Assembly (NCBI GenBank): GCA_030704615.1
Contig: CM060734.1
Span: forward strand, 5,704,001-5,768,000
DNA length: 64,000 nt
Source: Takakia lepidozioides
Lineage: Eukaryota; Streptophyta; Takakiopsida; Takakiales; Takakiaceae
Reading direction: 5' to 3'
The notes under the pieces were generated by a model. The model made no database searches, was not told where the DNA came from, and worked only from the letters and a program-made list of their open reading frames with translations. Made by a program: the position numbers and the translations under genes. How positions within the stretch are numbered: the stretch's first letter is position 1; each line of letters opens with the position of its first letter. Shown piece after piece: positions 11,001-23,200 of the stretch.

Positions 11001-13350
11001 AAATGGCATTGCCTCTTTGTCGCTTTTCACATCCAGAATGGTTTGAGCTCCGACCATGAAATCCTGCACATACCAGCAAGTGTAGTTAACTACCACGGGA
11101 GGTCTCCCTTGCTAACTTTTACATTCAGCCAACACTTCCGGCTGACTTCCAACTAACTCCAGCACTTCAAACACTTCCAGCTAACTTCCTACCAACACCT
11201 TCAACTGATGATTTAAACCAACCAAGAGGATGTTGACAATTGGTCACTCTTTCTGGAGTGTCTCCTACTTTGTACTGCGGTGCTTCTCCATTTCCTCTTT
11301 CTGGAGACATTCTCGACCTAGAACAGAGTCAAACATGTGTACAGAAACCCTTAAGTAACCAAGAGACAATCACATCATGAAGCATCATCCCAACTTCAAA
11401 TCTTGATGGTGCGTGGATCTCTTCCAGATCGAGAATGTCACCAGATTGGAGAAAGAGAGAAGCACCGCAAAACAAAGCAGAACACATCCCAAATGACCTC
11501 AACAGAAGAGAAGGTGCTGGGACAACGAATGTGGTTGCTAGTGTGTGGGCGATGAAATTGGATTTCGATCGACTATAATGTAGACATCCATTGCATCGCT
11601 GTAGTGATAGATGAATGGAAAGAAAGGACGGGAGACCTCCCGTGGTCACACTCACCTTCCACTGCTGAGTCTCGACCCGACGATGCTCATCATACTTCTG
11701 GGGCCGCTCCTTGTAATTGTAATATTTTCTGCAGTGACGGACCTTCTCATAGAAAGACGGTTCGTAAAGATTCTCCTTGTTGGGCTTGTTCATAACCTTG
11801 GAGATAGTCACCAATCGAAGCTCATCCGTCAAGTACACTATCTTAGCAGGCCATGTACGTAGCGATTTTATCAGGACATCATTACTCAGTGCCGGATCCT
11901 CCAAGAGCTCCTACAATCATCACACAGTTGATTAGCATTAGAAGAGAGACAATCGAAATGGACAATGGACAAATACATGGTCAGTGGACAAATACATGGA
12001 CAAATAGTAAGTAGAATTTCTCGAAGGTGAGTTAGAACAGGAGACCTCCCCTGACCTGGGCTGCCATCAATGTATGTTGACCTCCGATAATAAAATATGT
12101 CGCCTTCTGCAGTTCGCGCTCATTGACGGGCTTCCTGCTCCACACCTTCGTGGGATTGGTCTCGTGTCGTGGAATCAAGTAAACAGGCAGTTAGGTTGTA
12201 CGCAACTAGCCTTGGTTTAATCTCCAACTTGTGCATCTCACAGAGTGGTCGATAAACCATATGCTGTGGGGCCAGAAAACAGTGGTTGATGTCCACTTCC
12301 TGGACGTATTCAAATCCAAACGGGAATATATCCTGATATTGCTCGATGAGAGTCGTCTCGACCTTCTTCGCGTCATCCAGGTAGAAAATCTCGTTAGTCT
12401 TCAGGTGCCTCTTTTCTTGGCTATTCACTATATCGATGGTCTTTCGTCGTTTTCTTCCCCCCTCTTCTTCGTCATCATCTCCATTTCCTTCTTTTGGCTT
12501 TCTTGCTTTTTTCGGTTTCTTCTTCGTGTCCTCCAACTGCTTTTGCTCCGATTGGAGTCGTTGTACCTCCAATTGCTGTCTCTCCTTGGCGTTATTGTAG
12601 AGAATTTCGTCAAGGTATTCCCAGCTCTTGAGGATTTCCATCTCCAGGTCGTCTTCAACAACAGGGACCCTGAATCCCATCCGAATTGCGAATCCCATCA
12701 GATCACTACTCAGACTCATGGCATCAACAGAGAACCCAAATAGCTTCTCCCCTTTCCCGGTGTTCTTGCGGATGAACACAGCAAGGGTAACCCTGTTATC
12801 CCTCACGGAGTCCTCCGTTTCAATTCGCAACCCATCACAACACAGAAGTGTTTTCTTTTCCGCATTGATCTGGTAACGGAAGATGGCTTTCTCTGGGTTC
12901 GGGGAGTCAGCAACGTCGATACCCCAGTAGTCAATACTCCTCTTTAGCTCGTAAAAGCCATCATGCTTTATTGTGAATCCTTCAATGTGTGGATATATGA
13001 AGGAACCGGCAATTTCAGCGCTCATAACTGCGACTGATTCCTTCGGAATCTTTGTTCTGGCAGCACAATCAACAAAAAAACAACCCGTTAATATAAACAC
13101 CAAATAACAACCAACACAACGGTCTTTCCGAACCGTATGGAGCTATATCTCAATTTAGGGACGGGAGATCTCCCGTGATAAACAATGAACAATGCCACCA
13201 ATAAGGATAATTCAAGTTCTCATAAACACAGCACATAAACAGCAACATGGAGGTTTCAGAACTTCAATTAGTAGTTTATAAATAAAAAACCCAGGGTGCT
13301 TCAAGTACACCAGAGATGTACTTCAATACAGTGATGGGAGACCTCTCGTG
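8031..13350. repeat. Lineage-3 palindromes, GACGGGAG-RY-CTCCCGTC
   Basis: Perfect or near-perfect 18-bp palindromes are scattered in introns of the lineage-3 gene: 8031-8048 (centre GC), 8592-8609, 9376-9391, 9703-9720, 9729-9746 (centre AT, perfect), 11094-11110, 11627-11644, about 12033, 13160-13176 and about 13333. The 8-bp arms are kept and the two central bases vary. More copies occur on the far side of Element 1 at 25065-25084, about 25112 and 25163-25180. None is seen near lineage 1 or 2 genes. Confidence 0.85.
8100..9660. repeat. Five degenerate tandem units in the lineage-3 intron
   Basis: The 1.9-kb intron between exons 9833 and 7950 is built of about five diverged copies of a 240-400 bp unit. 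Each contains TTTCAACCCATCAT, a CTTGTGCATGGCC block, GATTTTAGATTACATCGCC, AAAGACTTGTGT and TGTCCCGTAATGAATG. Copies begin near 8110, 8355, 8725, 9040 and 9440. Lineage-3 palindromes fall between units. No coding potential is seen. Confidence 0.75.
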
Positions 13351-13639
13351 ATCAGCTCACAAAACGCAACCCCACCTACACTTTCCAAACCCTAAACCTC
13401 TAGATGCAACCCCACCTACCATCTACGGTTTGCTAGAATCTACATCAAGAAATTGCCCTATAGTCACACCATAATGCATTGGGCTATCTAGCCAGTTCTG
13501 ATATGCATTGCGGATCCCTTTGAGGTGTCGCTGGAGAGTATCCAGGACTCCAAGAGTCGCTGTCCGAAACCCAATCAGGGAATATCTTGGAGATTTCGTC
13601 GGTTTCCATTGAGTTCGACGCCTGTGCACCCTGGGAATT

Positions 13640-14060
13640 TGATCCAGGAGAATACACATGTGTATCCAGGGCGTGCTCTTGTGGAGTGTACATTTCTGGA
13701 GTGTATTCTGGTGAATCTGCTGGTATGTACACTGGGTGGACAACTGCTGGTATGTAAGTGTACTCTGCAAGGGTGTATACTAGTGAATCTGAAGGTACAT
13801 ACGAGTCCTCTAAAGGGGTGTATTCTGGTGAATCTGCTGGTATGTACACAGGGTGGACAGCTGCTGGTATGTAAGTGTCCTTTGAAGGGGTGTATACTGG
13901 TGAATCTGCTGGGACATACGTGTCCTCTAAAGGGGTGTATTTCTTGGTGAATCTGCTAGTATGTATGAGTCCTCTGCAGGGGTGTAGACTAGTGAATCTG
14001 TCGGTGAATACGTGTCCTCTGCAGGGGTGTATTATGGTGAATGTGCTGGTATGTTCTCTG
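13640..14060 (-). repeat. Tandem Tyr/Pro/Asp protein repeats in first exon of lineage-3 gene
   Basis: Read on the minus strand the exon encodes about ten degenerate units related to YTPLEDTYVPADSP, with variants YIPAAVHPVYIPADSPEYTP. One unit has a TAA where its neighbours have a GAA-type codon (near 14036), and a frame change lies near 13940, so the present copy is broken. Such Tyr/Ser/Pro repeats are expected to be disordered and could be phosphorylated; no function is known to me. Confidence 0.65.
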
Positions 14061-14355
14061 GGGCGATAACATTTACTTTGCTTCCACTGCAATGGCTTAG
14101 CTCGGATACCTTGCCGTCCTCCTCCACTAATTTCTGGATAGCGGACATCAGCTCCTCATCTTCTAGGTAATGACATCTTGGCCAACGCTTTGGCTGACAT
14201 CCTGACCGACCCTCAGCGTGTGCAGTGCCAGATTCCAAACTCCTTTTCAAACTGAAAATAATAGGTCAGTGAAAGGGAAGTTACCAGTGTTGGTCTGGTA
14301 TGTACAAAAATACCCCGGTTATGCACCCGGGTATGGAAGCCCCTACCAGCCGGTT

Positions 14356-14364
14356 CCAGATAGG
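14356..14364. repeat. Target-site duplication, left of Element 1 (CCAGATAGG)
   Basis: The 9 bp directly before the terminus AGGTTAGCTATTTC equal the 9 bp at 24348-24356 directly after the opposite terminus. A tenth base (A) also matches. A length of 9 bp is typical of MULE insertions. Confidence 0.9.
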
Positions 14365-14425
14365 AGGTTAGCTATTTCATGAGCATGAGCGGCATGAGCG
14401 GAGTAGCAAGACAATCGGTTTTCAT
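14365..14425. repeat. Element 1 left terminal repeat
   Basis: It starts AGGTTAGCTATTTCATGAGC, followed by ATGAGCGGCATGAGCGG and another CATGAGC at about 14422. It is an inverted copy of the Element 0 terminus and is matched by 45379 onward. CATGAGC is the recurrent subterminal unit and a candidate transposase-binding motif. Confidence 0.85.
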
Positions 14426-15146
14426 GAGCAGAAGCACAAATTTCAAAAATAAAAAACATTATAAAACATTAATTTAATGGAATGTGTCAGAAAAAACAAA
14501 TATATTATTCGGCACCTTGAGGGGAAATTGTAGTTTTGAGAGTTGTGCTTATGATATTTCGTCTTCCGCTCATGCCAATTCCCAGCGACATGTGCAAAAA
14601 TGGCGCCGAATTTCGCGGTAATAGGGTCCGTAACCGGAAAAAACCGCGACGTATTTCGCGGTAATAGGTCTCTCTGGCGAAAAATGGTGCCGAATTCCGC
14701 GGCTATAGGTCCCCTCATGACAGGTGTGTAAGCCCAAAATTTGGAAATGTGGCGCCGAATTTCGGTACATGGTGCTGGGGATTGCACAGATGTTGGGCAG
14801 TTCTGGGCCATGTAACTGGAAATTTGGCGCCATTTTCCAGACATCGTTCCCGAGCATGTTCGGACTTAGCCAGTTTTCGGCCCAAAATAGGGAAATTCGG
14901 CGCCATTTTTCCAGACACAGGGGTACAAGTGCATGTTGGGACTTAGCCAGTTTTCGGCCCAAAATAGCGAAATTCAGCACCATTTTTCTAGAAATGGCCC
15001 CACAACTGCTTCTGTTGGATCTCAGTTTGAATGGAATATTGCCTCATTCCAGGAGTTTTGGGGTGCATTTCATTACACTGCAAAAAAAAGTCTGATACAT
15101 GAAAATGCAATTGAAAATATCCATATGGAGGATTCCCTTTGCCCCA

Positions 15147-18100
15147 TCAATGATTTCTGGAATCCCTAAGGAGGAGTTTGTGCAACTCATTCACGCTCAA
15201 CGCCGGTGCATGAATAAAGTCATCAATAGTCACGTTCATCCTCAACCTCTTCAGGTAAATGTAATACAGATGCTTGCACGGATAATACTTTGAACCCTTC
15301 TTTGCTTCCATCAACGAGAAGTCCGTACAATTGCAAGTCGGCTCCACTCCAATCGTAATTGTGTATACATCGTCGCGTACAGCCGAGCCGGCCGTTGCCA
15401 TCCGATAAACACGCCCAAGGCCGGGTGGATGTACGTCCACGGAGCTCTGAATAGTGCAAGCCATCCCAAGAGCATTGGCAATCCGAGTCTCATTCAACTT
15501 GTTGGGAGGGTGTCGTCTCTTCACTCTTCCGAATCGCATTGTGGGATGTGCAGAATTGTCCAATCCGTCTCTACTGGACCGAGCAGTCTACAATGGCTGG
15601 GTCTGAGGAACTGGAAATGCGTGGGCCGGGACATCTGTGCGTTGCACCATTCGAAATCCTGCTGCAGATAGAGCATCCGCCTCATTCCGAGAGAGGCTGC
15701 AACCCGCTACAACAGGCCAGACGCCCGGAGGCTCCGGCATTCCCTGAATCCCGTACTTGGGCTTGCCAAATACACAGGTCATTATGTCGTGCCTACAGAA
15801 CCAAAACGTCTGCGTTGTGGCGTGAGCAAATGTGGGAGTCAAAAATCTGCCGCTGAAACAAGGTGCAGGTATAGCACCGTGTGGGTTCCTCCGAATCATC
15901 TCACCACAGCGTGCTCTCGTATCCACCCGAATGGCGCAACACTTCCCTCGAAATGCCGGCAATGTCCTTGCAATTCTCCACTGTGACTCCAACACTCTTG
16001 TCTCCACAATGGGTATGTTGTACTGCGTTACCACAGATGGCTCGTTATGTTCCTCGGGCACGTGCCCTGTGCTCAAAGGAGATGACGATCTTGAACGTGC
16101 AGGACTTGCGGTGTTCGACGAGACCTCCTCGAGCAACATCACGGGACCACAAGGGAACGTGCGAATATTCTTGTCAGCTCGCCATGAATCCTCTTCCCCG
16201 CCAGGTGCCTCATCAAGTCTTCGTCTCACTGGACGAGTATGAACATCTCCTTCCAAATGTTGGCCTCTTCGAAGCAATGGCGTGTCCCGAAGGCCCTCTC
16301 GCAAGGCCGCCGCCCACTTCCGAGGATTCTTCGATCTGGAGGCAGTCCGCATCAGCATTTCCTGCCTGTCCGGCCCCAAGCCCCACTGTTTTCCTTTCAA
16401 GAACTCGTTGTACCTGCATTGCTGCATAATTGACCTCACAATGTCCTCCGTTGTGGCAGTGAGGATGTCCACCAGATGCGCCGCAGAGGAGGCACGCTAG
16501 GAAGAATGCACTGATTCGGCCATGTTTGTCGTGGGCATGTCAGTGTCGGAGTCGAGACACATTTCCTGCACAAGCACATGTTGAGGTTACAAGCAAGTTA
16601 CAAATAATGCCAAGAATAATATTCAACGGGACGCGAATTCGTGCAACTCACCTCCCGCATATAGTCGCCGAACTGGAGGAAAGGATAATGCCACCATGCT
16701 AGCCAACTGACCATTGCTCCCTCGTCTGATTTCCTTACAGCACCTGACGATGTCCACCAAGCCCGTATACATGCAAACTGTGTCTCTGCACATATACATG
16801 CAAACTGTGTCCTCTCCTTTCATCTCACAAATAGCAATTGTCATTAGCATCCTGCAGTGGGTGTCGTAGACATGTGCACCCATTGTCACCTACTGGTGAT
16901 TTGTAATTCGCTTGATATGGTCGAACATGACCCAACTGTTTGACAAGTCCCCACTCGTCATCCTGTCGACCAGTTCGACGCCGCTGCCAAGTCCACACGT
17001 GGACATTTTGAATACGAAACAACGATCTGCCTCAGTCCCTTGTCCTGGAAACCTACTTCCATGAATGTAGTCATATCCACATCGTCGCTTCACCTCCAGA
17101 ATGGAGTGCATATCCGAGCCACGCCCAATTTTCTGTTTGCATGAGACAATGTGGTTTCGGACATTCGGTGAACATACGTGGGACACCGACTCCAGCAATG
17201 CCTCCATTTCCTTCTCATCGAGAGGAACTCTATCGGAGCCGTCTTCCGACATAATTCTGGCCAATGCCATCTTATGGGCGGCTTGGAGCTGTATCTGTTT
17301 GGGTTTGGCACCTGGTCTCATCTTAACCTCCTCCTGAACGAGCTGCTCTGCCTCGTGGGCAGCCTCCCGCGAGTTCCCCCTCGCCAATTTGTGACAATGG
17401 GAACCAACGTGTATGCAAGCTCGGGTGAGGTCAGGGAAACGGTGCAACACATAGAACTGCTTGGCATTACAAACAGACATGCAGTGTGGTGGTTCTTTGC
17501 AATGCGCACACTTAAATGTGGAGTTCGGAAACCTTCTCCTGAGCTCGAAATGGTTGATGAGCTATGCCTGTCCAATCGGTTTCGTTCCTGTGACCTCTGG
17601 ATTTAAAATGGAAGCAAGTTGGGGAGAAACACTGCAACGCGCCCGCACAAACAACGTAGCGCACCCGCACACCATCGAGCATCTTCATGCTGGTGGTTTT
17701 GGCGATGCACCAAGGATGACCATCATGTTTTCTATCCATATCTGTCAACATTCCGGACGCCCTCGAGTAGTCCGTCCGAGGAGGGAACTCAAAGAAGATA
17801 TTACCGTCGACGTCTGCGGGAAGGCATGTAACCGATTTAATTGTGAACGTGCTGTAGTCCAGCCCGGCCAGCTCCGAGCGGTGTCCCTCCATGTGAAGCC
17901 CTCGCAGAATTTCAAGAATAGATCGAACTGCGGTGCTCATGCTGGGAATATGATTCCCTCGTCCACTGACGTCCATTGAGGACTTGCCTGATCTCCAGGA
18001 CGACCTCGGAACTTCCATGACCTCGTCTGAGTCGGACAGGTTGTGAACAACCTGGTTCTTGCTCGTCTTCATGGATGGGTTCGGCTCTGGATTTACTTCG

Positions 18101-18465
18101 TTGCGGACTTCTCTCTTTGAGGTAGCCACTCTCTGATTCGCGGATTGTTTCGTGGAAGGCGCCAGGATAGAAGGTGCATTTGGCGGGCAAATGAAGTCCC
18201 CAACAGCCCTGTATATGACGTTGTCTGATGGTGGAACTCGACATTCCCTGCCATCGCCAAAATCATCGTGGAGCACAACAATACTCTCGACAACAACTCC
18301 GTTTGAGTCCTTCCTTTCCTCCTCCAAAAAAACCGACCCCGGTTTCAGGTGGTATCGAACGCAAAGATATTTCTCCATCACCCGGCAGATGTCCCCTCTG
18401 CACGGAAATGAAGCTCTATGCTCGTGAGGAGGGCAGTACACTGTAGCGCTCGGGTTTTCCGCCAT
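15147..18465 (-). pseudogene. MULE-1: Mutator-like DDE transposase, defective
   Basis: Start ATG 18465 (MAENPSATV), chosen by homology with MULE-2. Exon 1 is 18465-16652, donor GTGAGT; exon 2 is 16565-15147. Order: variable N-terminus, a Cys-rich zinc-finger-like region (CFSPTCFHF, then RACIHVGSHCH), and the start of the RNase H-like core (WVMFDHIKRITNHQ, then MTIAICEMKGED). Exon 2 carries a basic region, a second Cys/His region (FWFCRHDIMTCVFGKPKYG) and a C-terminal SWIM finger (CNC...CKH). Defects: frameshifts near 17500 and 15595, a stop after NHQ near 16890, and TAG at 16497-16499 where MULE-2 has Trp. About 90 residues of core are missing between GEDT and AWWTSSGAV, including the second Asp and the C/H box. 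It is non-functional as written. Confidence 0.82.
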
Positions 18466-18699
18466 GGGAGATGTGCACACAAGACTCCCAGAATGGCGTG
18501 CGGGCAAGCTCCCTGGTAGAAGGGGGATGCAGCGCTGGGAAAGAATGCGGTGCCGATTTGTCCGAGTGACGAAGCCTGATCCAAATCCAGGGAGCCAACT
18601 ATCTCAAAAATCCAGTCAGAGTGTTAATGAACCTTGTCTCAGGAATGCGGCCCCTGGTCTTTGCGCAATAACTGCCAACGGTATGCAGTCAGAAAGTGG

Positions 18700-20110
18700 G
18701 GGGCCGTCCGGATGATGTCGACTGAAGGGGAGAAGCCGGCACCGTGCCGTAACATTACTACCCCCGGATGAAAATTCGGTACCGAATATCCAGCAGGGGC
18801 CGCACGTATGAAGTCGCCTCGGGCAGAGAGGCCGGAACCTGTCCGACAGAGAACAACCCCCGGATGGAAATTCAGCGCTGAATTTCCATTCGGATCCCCC
18901 CGAAGGAAGTCGTGTCGGGGGGTCAGGCCGAAAACTGGCCGACATAAAAACCTCCCCGAATGGAAAAACGGCGCAGAATTTCCATCCGAGGCCGTTCGGA
19001 TGCAATCGGCTCGGGGGAAAGGCCGCCACCTGGCCCTCACATTACAACCCCCGGACGGAAATTCGGCACCGAATATCCAACAGTGGAAGCCCGGATGAAG
19101 TCGCCTCGGGCGTAGAGGCCGGCACGTGTTCGACAGAGAGCATCCCCTGGATGGAGATTCAGCGCCGAATTTCCATCCGGGCCCCCCCAAACGAAGTCAT
19201 GTCGGGGGGGCAGGCCGAAAACTGGCCGACATAAAAACCTCCCCAGATGGAAAAACGGCGCCGAATTTCCATCCGGGGCCGTTCCGATGCAGTCGGGGAG
19301 GGGGGAGAGGCCGGCACTTGGCCGTCACATTTCAACCCCCGGACGGAAATTCGGCACCGAATATCCAACAGGTGACGCCCGGACGAAGTTGCCTCGGGCG
19401 TAGAGGCCGGCACCTGTCCGACAGAGACCATCCCCCGGATGGAAATTCGGCGGCGAATTTCCATCCGGGCCCCCTCAAAGGAAGTCCGGTCAGGTGGTGA
19501 GGCCCAAAACTGGACGATATAAAAACCTCCCAGGATGGAAAAACGGCGCCGAATTTCTGTCCGAGGCCGTTCGGATTTCCCTCTAGCAGTCAAAGATTCC
19601 ATGAAAAACGTGTCTAAAAGTGGACTTCAGCCACAAAACTAACAGTTTACTTTGTTTTTCTCCGAAAAACCAAGCGGCCACGCTCAGAATTACCTGCAGG
19701 AAGGTAATTTGGCGCTTCGACTTACCTGGCGAATGGAAATTCGGCGCCGGATTTCCATCCATCCGGCTCCGAATTACCTGCGTGGTGGAAATTTCGCGCG
19801 CCGCCCTACCTGGCAGGATGGAAATCCGGCGCCGGATCTCCATCCATCCGCTCTCCGACCAACCTGGCGGATGGAAATCCGGCGCCGGATTTCCATCCAT
19901 CCGGCTCCGAATTACCTGTGTGGCGGAAATTTCGCGCGCCGCCCTACCTGACAGGATGGAAATCCGGCTCCGAATTACCTGCGTGACGGAAATTTCGCGC
20001 GACGCCCCACCTGGCAGGATGGAAATTCGGCGCTGAATTTCCATCCTGCTGCTCTCCGAATTACCTGCATGATGGAAATTTTGCGCGCCGCCGTACCTGG
20101 CGGATGGGCA
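18700..20110. repeat. Central palindrome zone of Element 1 (lineage 1)
   Basis: This lies between the divergent MULE-1 and copy B genes. It has over a dozen boxes of the form GGAAATTCGGCGCCGAATTTCC or variants with GGCACC, GGTACC or CCGGATTT, often flanked by ATGG/CCAT. 18750-19560 has two larger duplications of a block of about 350 bp; 19720-20110 has shorter units with TTACCTG and GAAATTTCGCGCG. It probably holds the promoters of both genes. Frames that appear open here follow the repeat spacing and are not genes. Confidence 0.8.
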
Positions 20111-20261
20111 TTAAATGTCCACCGCCGTCCGTTTTTATTTGGGCTGGCGACACATGGCTTCCTCGATACGTACCCTAAATCTGATGCTAATCTTGGATTA
20201 ACTTCTATTCGAGGCATGTACCCCAAAAAACTGAGATCTTTTTCCATTTTGGCTGGGACTT

Positions 20262-23200
20262 ATGCCGCCTGAAGGGCGTGGCTCTCCTGAGAGAGACCTC
20301 ACATCCAGACCGCGGCGGAAGTTGAAAGCTTTGTACTACGGACGACGGCCAATCTCTCGCATGGCCAAACTTAAGCTCCAGCAGGAGATTCCAGTGTCTT
20401 GCTCACAACCCGCGCCAACTGAATCCGAGTACTCTCAGGCAAGCCACTTCTGCTTTCGCTTTGTTCACTTTCGATTTTGCTTTCACTTTCGCTTTCGCTT
20501 TGTTGTTTCGCTTTGTTTTTGCATCTTCATCCTGGCATCGCTGGAAGCATGTCATTCTTAGGCATTGGTTGGATTTGTTTTCATTGTTGTTCCATGGCAC
20601 TCCATACTTCCTAAACTTGTTTTGTTTTCATTGTTGTTCCACGATTGTTGCTATGGTGGTTGCGCTGCTCGTTGCGATGCTAGTTTTGGCACCAATGTTG
20701 GTTCTGACGATTTTGGGAATGACAGAGTGACGACGAGCCCGGCACGCTGGTGGTATCATCGACCGCTCCAACTCATCGCATATTTGAATCGCCCAACTTG
20801 GGGCGAGAGGGCAAACTTCAACCTTTTGTTGGTGGACGGGAGGACCTGCAGCGAGGGTACGACAGAATAGGCATTGGGGAGGTTGGTGCAGGCGGCATGG
20901 CAGGTGAAGGGCGTGAGGACAGCAGATCCGGCAATGGAGGTTGTTGATGCACATGCAGTAGGGCCCGCCCACGCAAAGAAGAAGAAGAAAGCTAAGCACA
21001 TGCAATCCCCGGCGAGAGAGCCGTCACGGGCTGCGGAGGGGGGAGTGATTAGTGCGCGCGAGGGTGTCAGTTCGCCTCAATCAAAGGTGGTCGTCCATCC
21101 GGGCTCCCCTGCTGCTAGCCCTAGTAAGAAACAGAAAGCCAGTGAGAGGGCAAAAGAGAGGGCAAAAGAATAGGCGAGACAGAAGGCTAGCCAGGAGGAA
21201 AGAGAAAAGGCCACTGAAGAGGCCAAGGGTGCCCAAATGACAGATGCCAATGTAAGCGAGGGACGCACAGAGACGGTGGATCCCTCCAAGACACCACAAA
21301 GAGGCAGTAACACACCGGTTACACCATCGCGGACAAGAGCAGCCCCCGCAATTACCCATACGGTGGAGAGTGGAGGAGAGGAAAGAACACCACAAAGAGC
21401 ACGGATTGTGCAAGTTCGAAATTCGGCGCCATTTTTCCAGTTCTGGGCCCTATTGCCGTTCTGGGACATAGCCATTTTCGGGCCGGACCTGGGAAAATGG
21501 CGCCGAATTTCCAGTCAGGGCTCCGAAAATGGCTAAGTCCGTAGGGTGGCTGGCCCTAAATTGGAAATTCGGCGCCATTTTTCCATTTCTAGGCCCTATT
21601 GCCGTTCTGGGACTTAGCCATCTTCGGGCCAAACCGGGAAAAATGGCGCCAAATTTCCAGTTCAGGGCTCCCAAGATGGCTAAGTCCCTAGGGTGGCAGT
21701 CACCAAAAACCGAAATTCGGCGCCATTTTTCCATTTCTAGGCCCACTCAGATCCGCCCCAACCTGGGAAAATGGTGCCGAATTTGCAGTTCAGGGACCTC
21801 ATTGTGTTTTTCATGAATGCAGGTACTGCAAGTTCTCCCTTTTGGAGAAAGGTCATCTGTCTTTCGAGCCACCATTCTTCCTGGCATGGAGGAACCCTGG
21901 GGCTGACTCCATGTACACTGACGATATTGTGAAGGAGTGGCATCTGGAACATTTGCGTGATTGCCCTTGGTATGTGGACCTTCCGCCCGGCATGCTCGAC
22001 CCATTCGAGTTTCAATTGAAGCTGGATGCTGAGGCCCGACGAAACCGGGCTCCGCTGCCTCCGCTGGGTGCAAAAGAGGCAAAAGCGCTTGCGAACTCCA
22101 GGAAAGCGGCAGAGCTTGCTCAGGCAGGAATTCAGGAGAAAATGAATGAGAAGAGTAAAGGCCAAAGGAAAAGGACAAGGAAACAGGTGAGTGCAGTAAC
22201 ACCCAAAAAACAGATAACCATCGGGGCATCAGAGCAGGCGCAGGAGGGGACCCAAGAGAGTGACTCGGACGACGACTTTGTTCAAGGTCCTGCGACTGCT
22301 ATTGCTGCTACCCAGTCACCGGTCGTCCGGGTTCCCAAGTCAGTTCGGAGTGGGACTGGCTCTGCCAAGAAGTTGGCATTTGAGGGCGAGCCTACACGGC
22401 GGTATTCGGCGGTGACGTTTACGCACAGGCCAAAGCTAGAACCTCCAACCATCATCCAATGCGTCAATGAGAGCTTCCTTGACGCTCTCGCTGCTAGGGC
22501 GAAGAAGGTGGCACACAGCAAGTCTCTGGCAGAGCAGAAGGGGAAAGCCAAGAAGAGGGCTGCCGGTACAGAGCCTAAAGACACCCCTGGTTTTGAAGCC
22601 ATGATGGAATTCTTCATGGCTGTGAGCACGGATTGCAAGAGCACTCGGGGGGGGGGGGGGGGGGGGGGTGAGGTGGAGAGAGCTTGCGACATGATTCTCC
22701 TCGACATTCCAGATGGGGAGCTGCTGGAGGGCCTGGATGGTGTGCCCACCTGGAACAGGTTTACTGATGACTACTGGAAAGCCGGGTTTGGGCTGGCGGG
22801 GATGCTTCTAGATGACGGTGGATGTGTGGTTGTCCTTGCCACAAGAGGGAAGACCACAGAGAATGCGGTGGCAAGGTGGACACTGAAAAAGTGTCACCCC
22901 GGTCCTCCTCAGAAAATGGTTTTGCATCAATACACAGGGGTTGCGAACAGAGGGCCAAAGTGTAAGTTATCAATCTATTGCATTCACCTCATATTGTGGT
23001 GTATCTAAACAAGGTCCCGGAGTTGATCCTCTTTTGTTGGATGTGCAGACATTGGTGTTTGAGGCATATTGCTTTAAGAAGAGAGGGTCTACGTTCAAAT
23101 TCCGCAATGACGGTCGTCTTGTTGATGCCGCTGTGGACCCTGTTACCTACAATGTCCTCTACAACTATGTGCCCCACTCCAGTATGCCGAAGGACACAAA

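Larger units (their letters stand above)
7705..14250 (-). pseudogene. Lineage-3 ParB-like/degenerate methyltransferase paralogue
   Basis: Multi-exon gene. Likely exons: 14250-13480 (repeat-rich), 13060-12056, 11910-11656, 11063-9833 and 7950-7705; one more may lie at 11600-11340. Exon 13060-12056 has a lysine/acid-rich linker and ends with a ParB-like box FIIGGQHTLMAAQ, reached through a frameshift near 12190. Exon 11063-9833 aligns by pattern with the methyltransferase half of copies A-D: FCVITDTDSS sits where they have MIILDIPDGE, and VETFCPEGSSVVNVYYGG sits where they have LDLxCGTG. Exon 7950-7705 continues ESNYRVLEVTHPGCM, the usual region after motif I. An intron interrupts motif I in both families, a few residues apart. 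The SAM loop and catalytic box are degenerate, so this is probably a non-catalytic paralogue. There are also a frameshift near 10690 and a stop in the first exon. Confidence 0.55.

Noticed and set aside
18700-20110. CRISPR-like array
   Set aside because: Repeats are palindromes of uneven spacing with related, not unique, spacers. There are no cas genes and the genome is eukaryotic.
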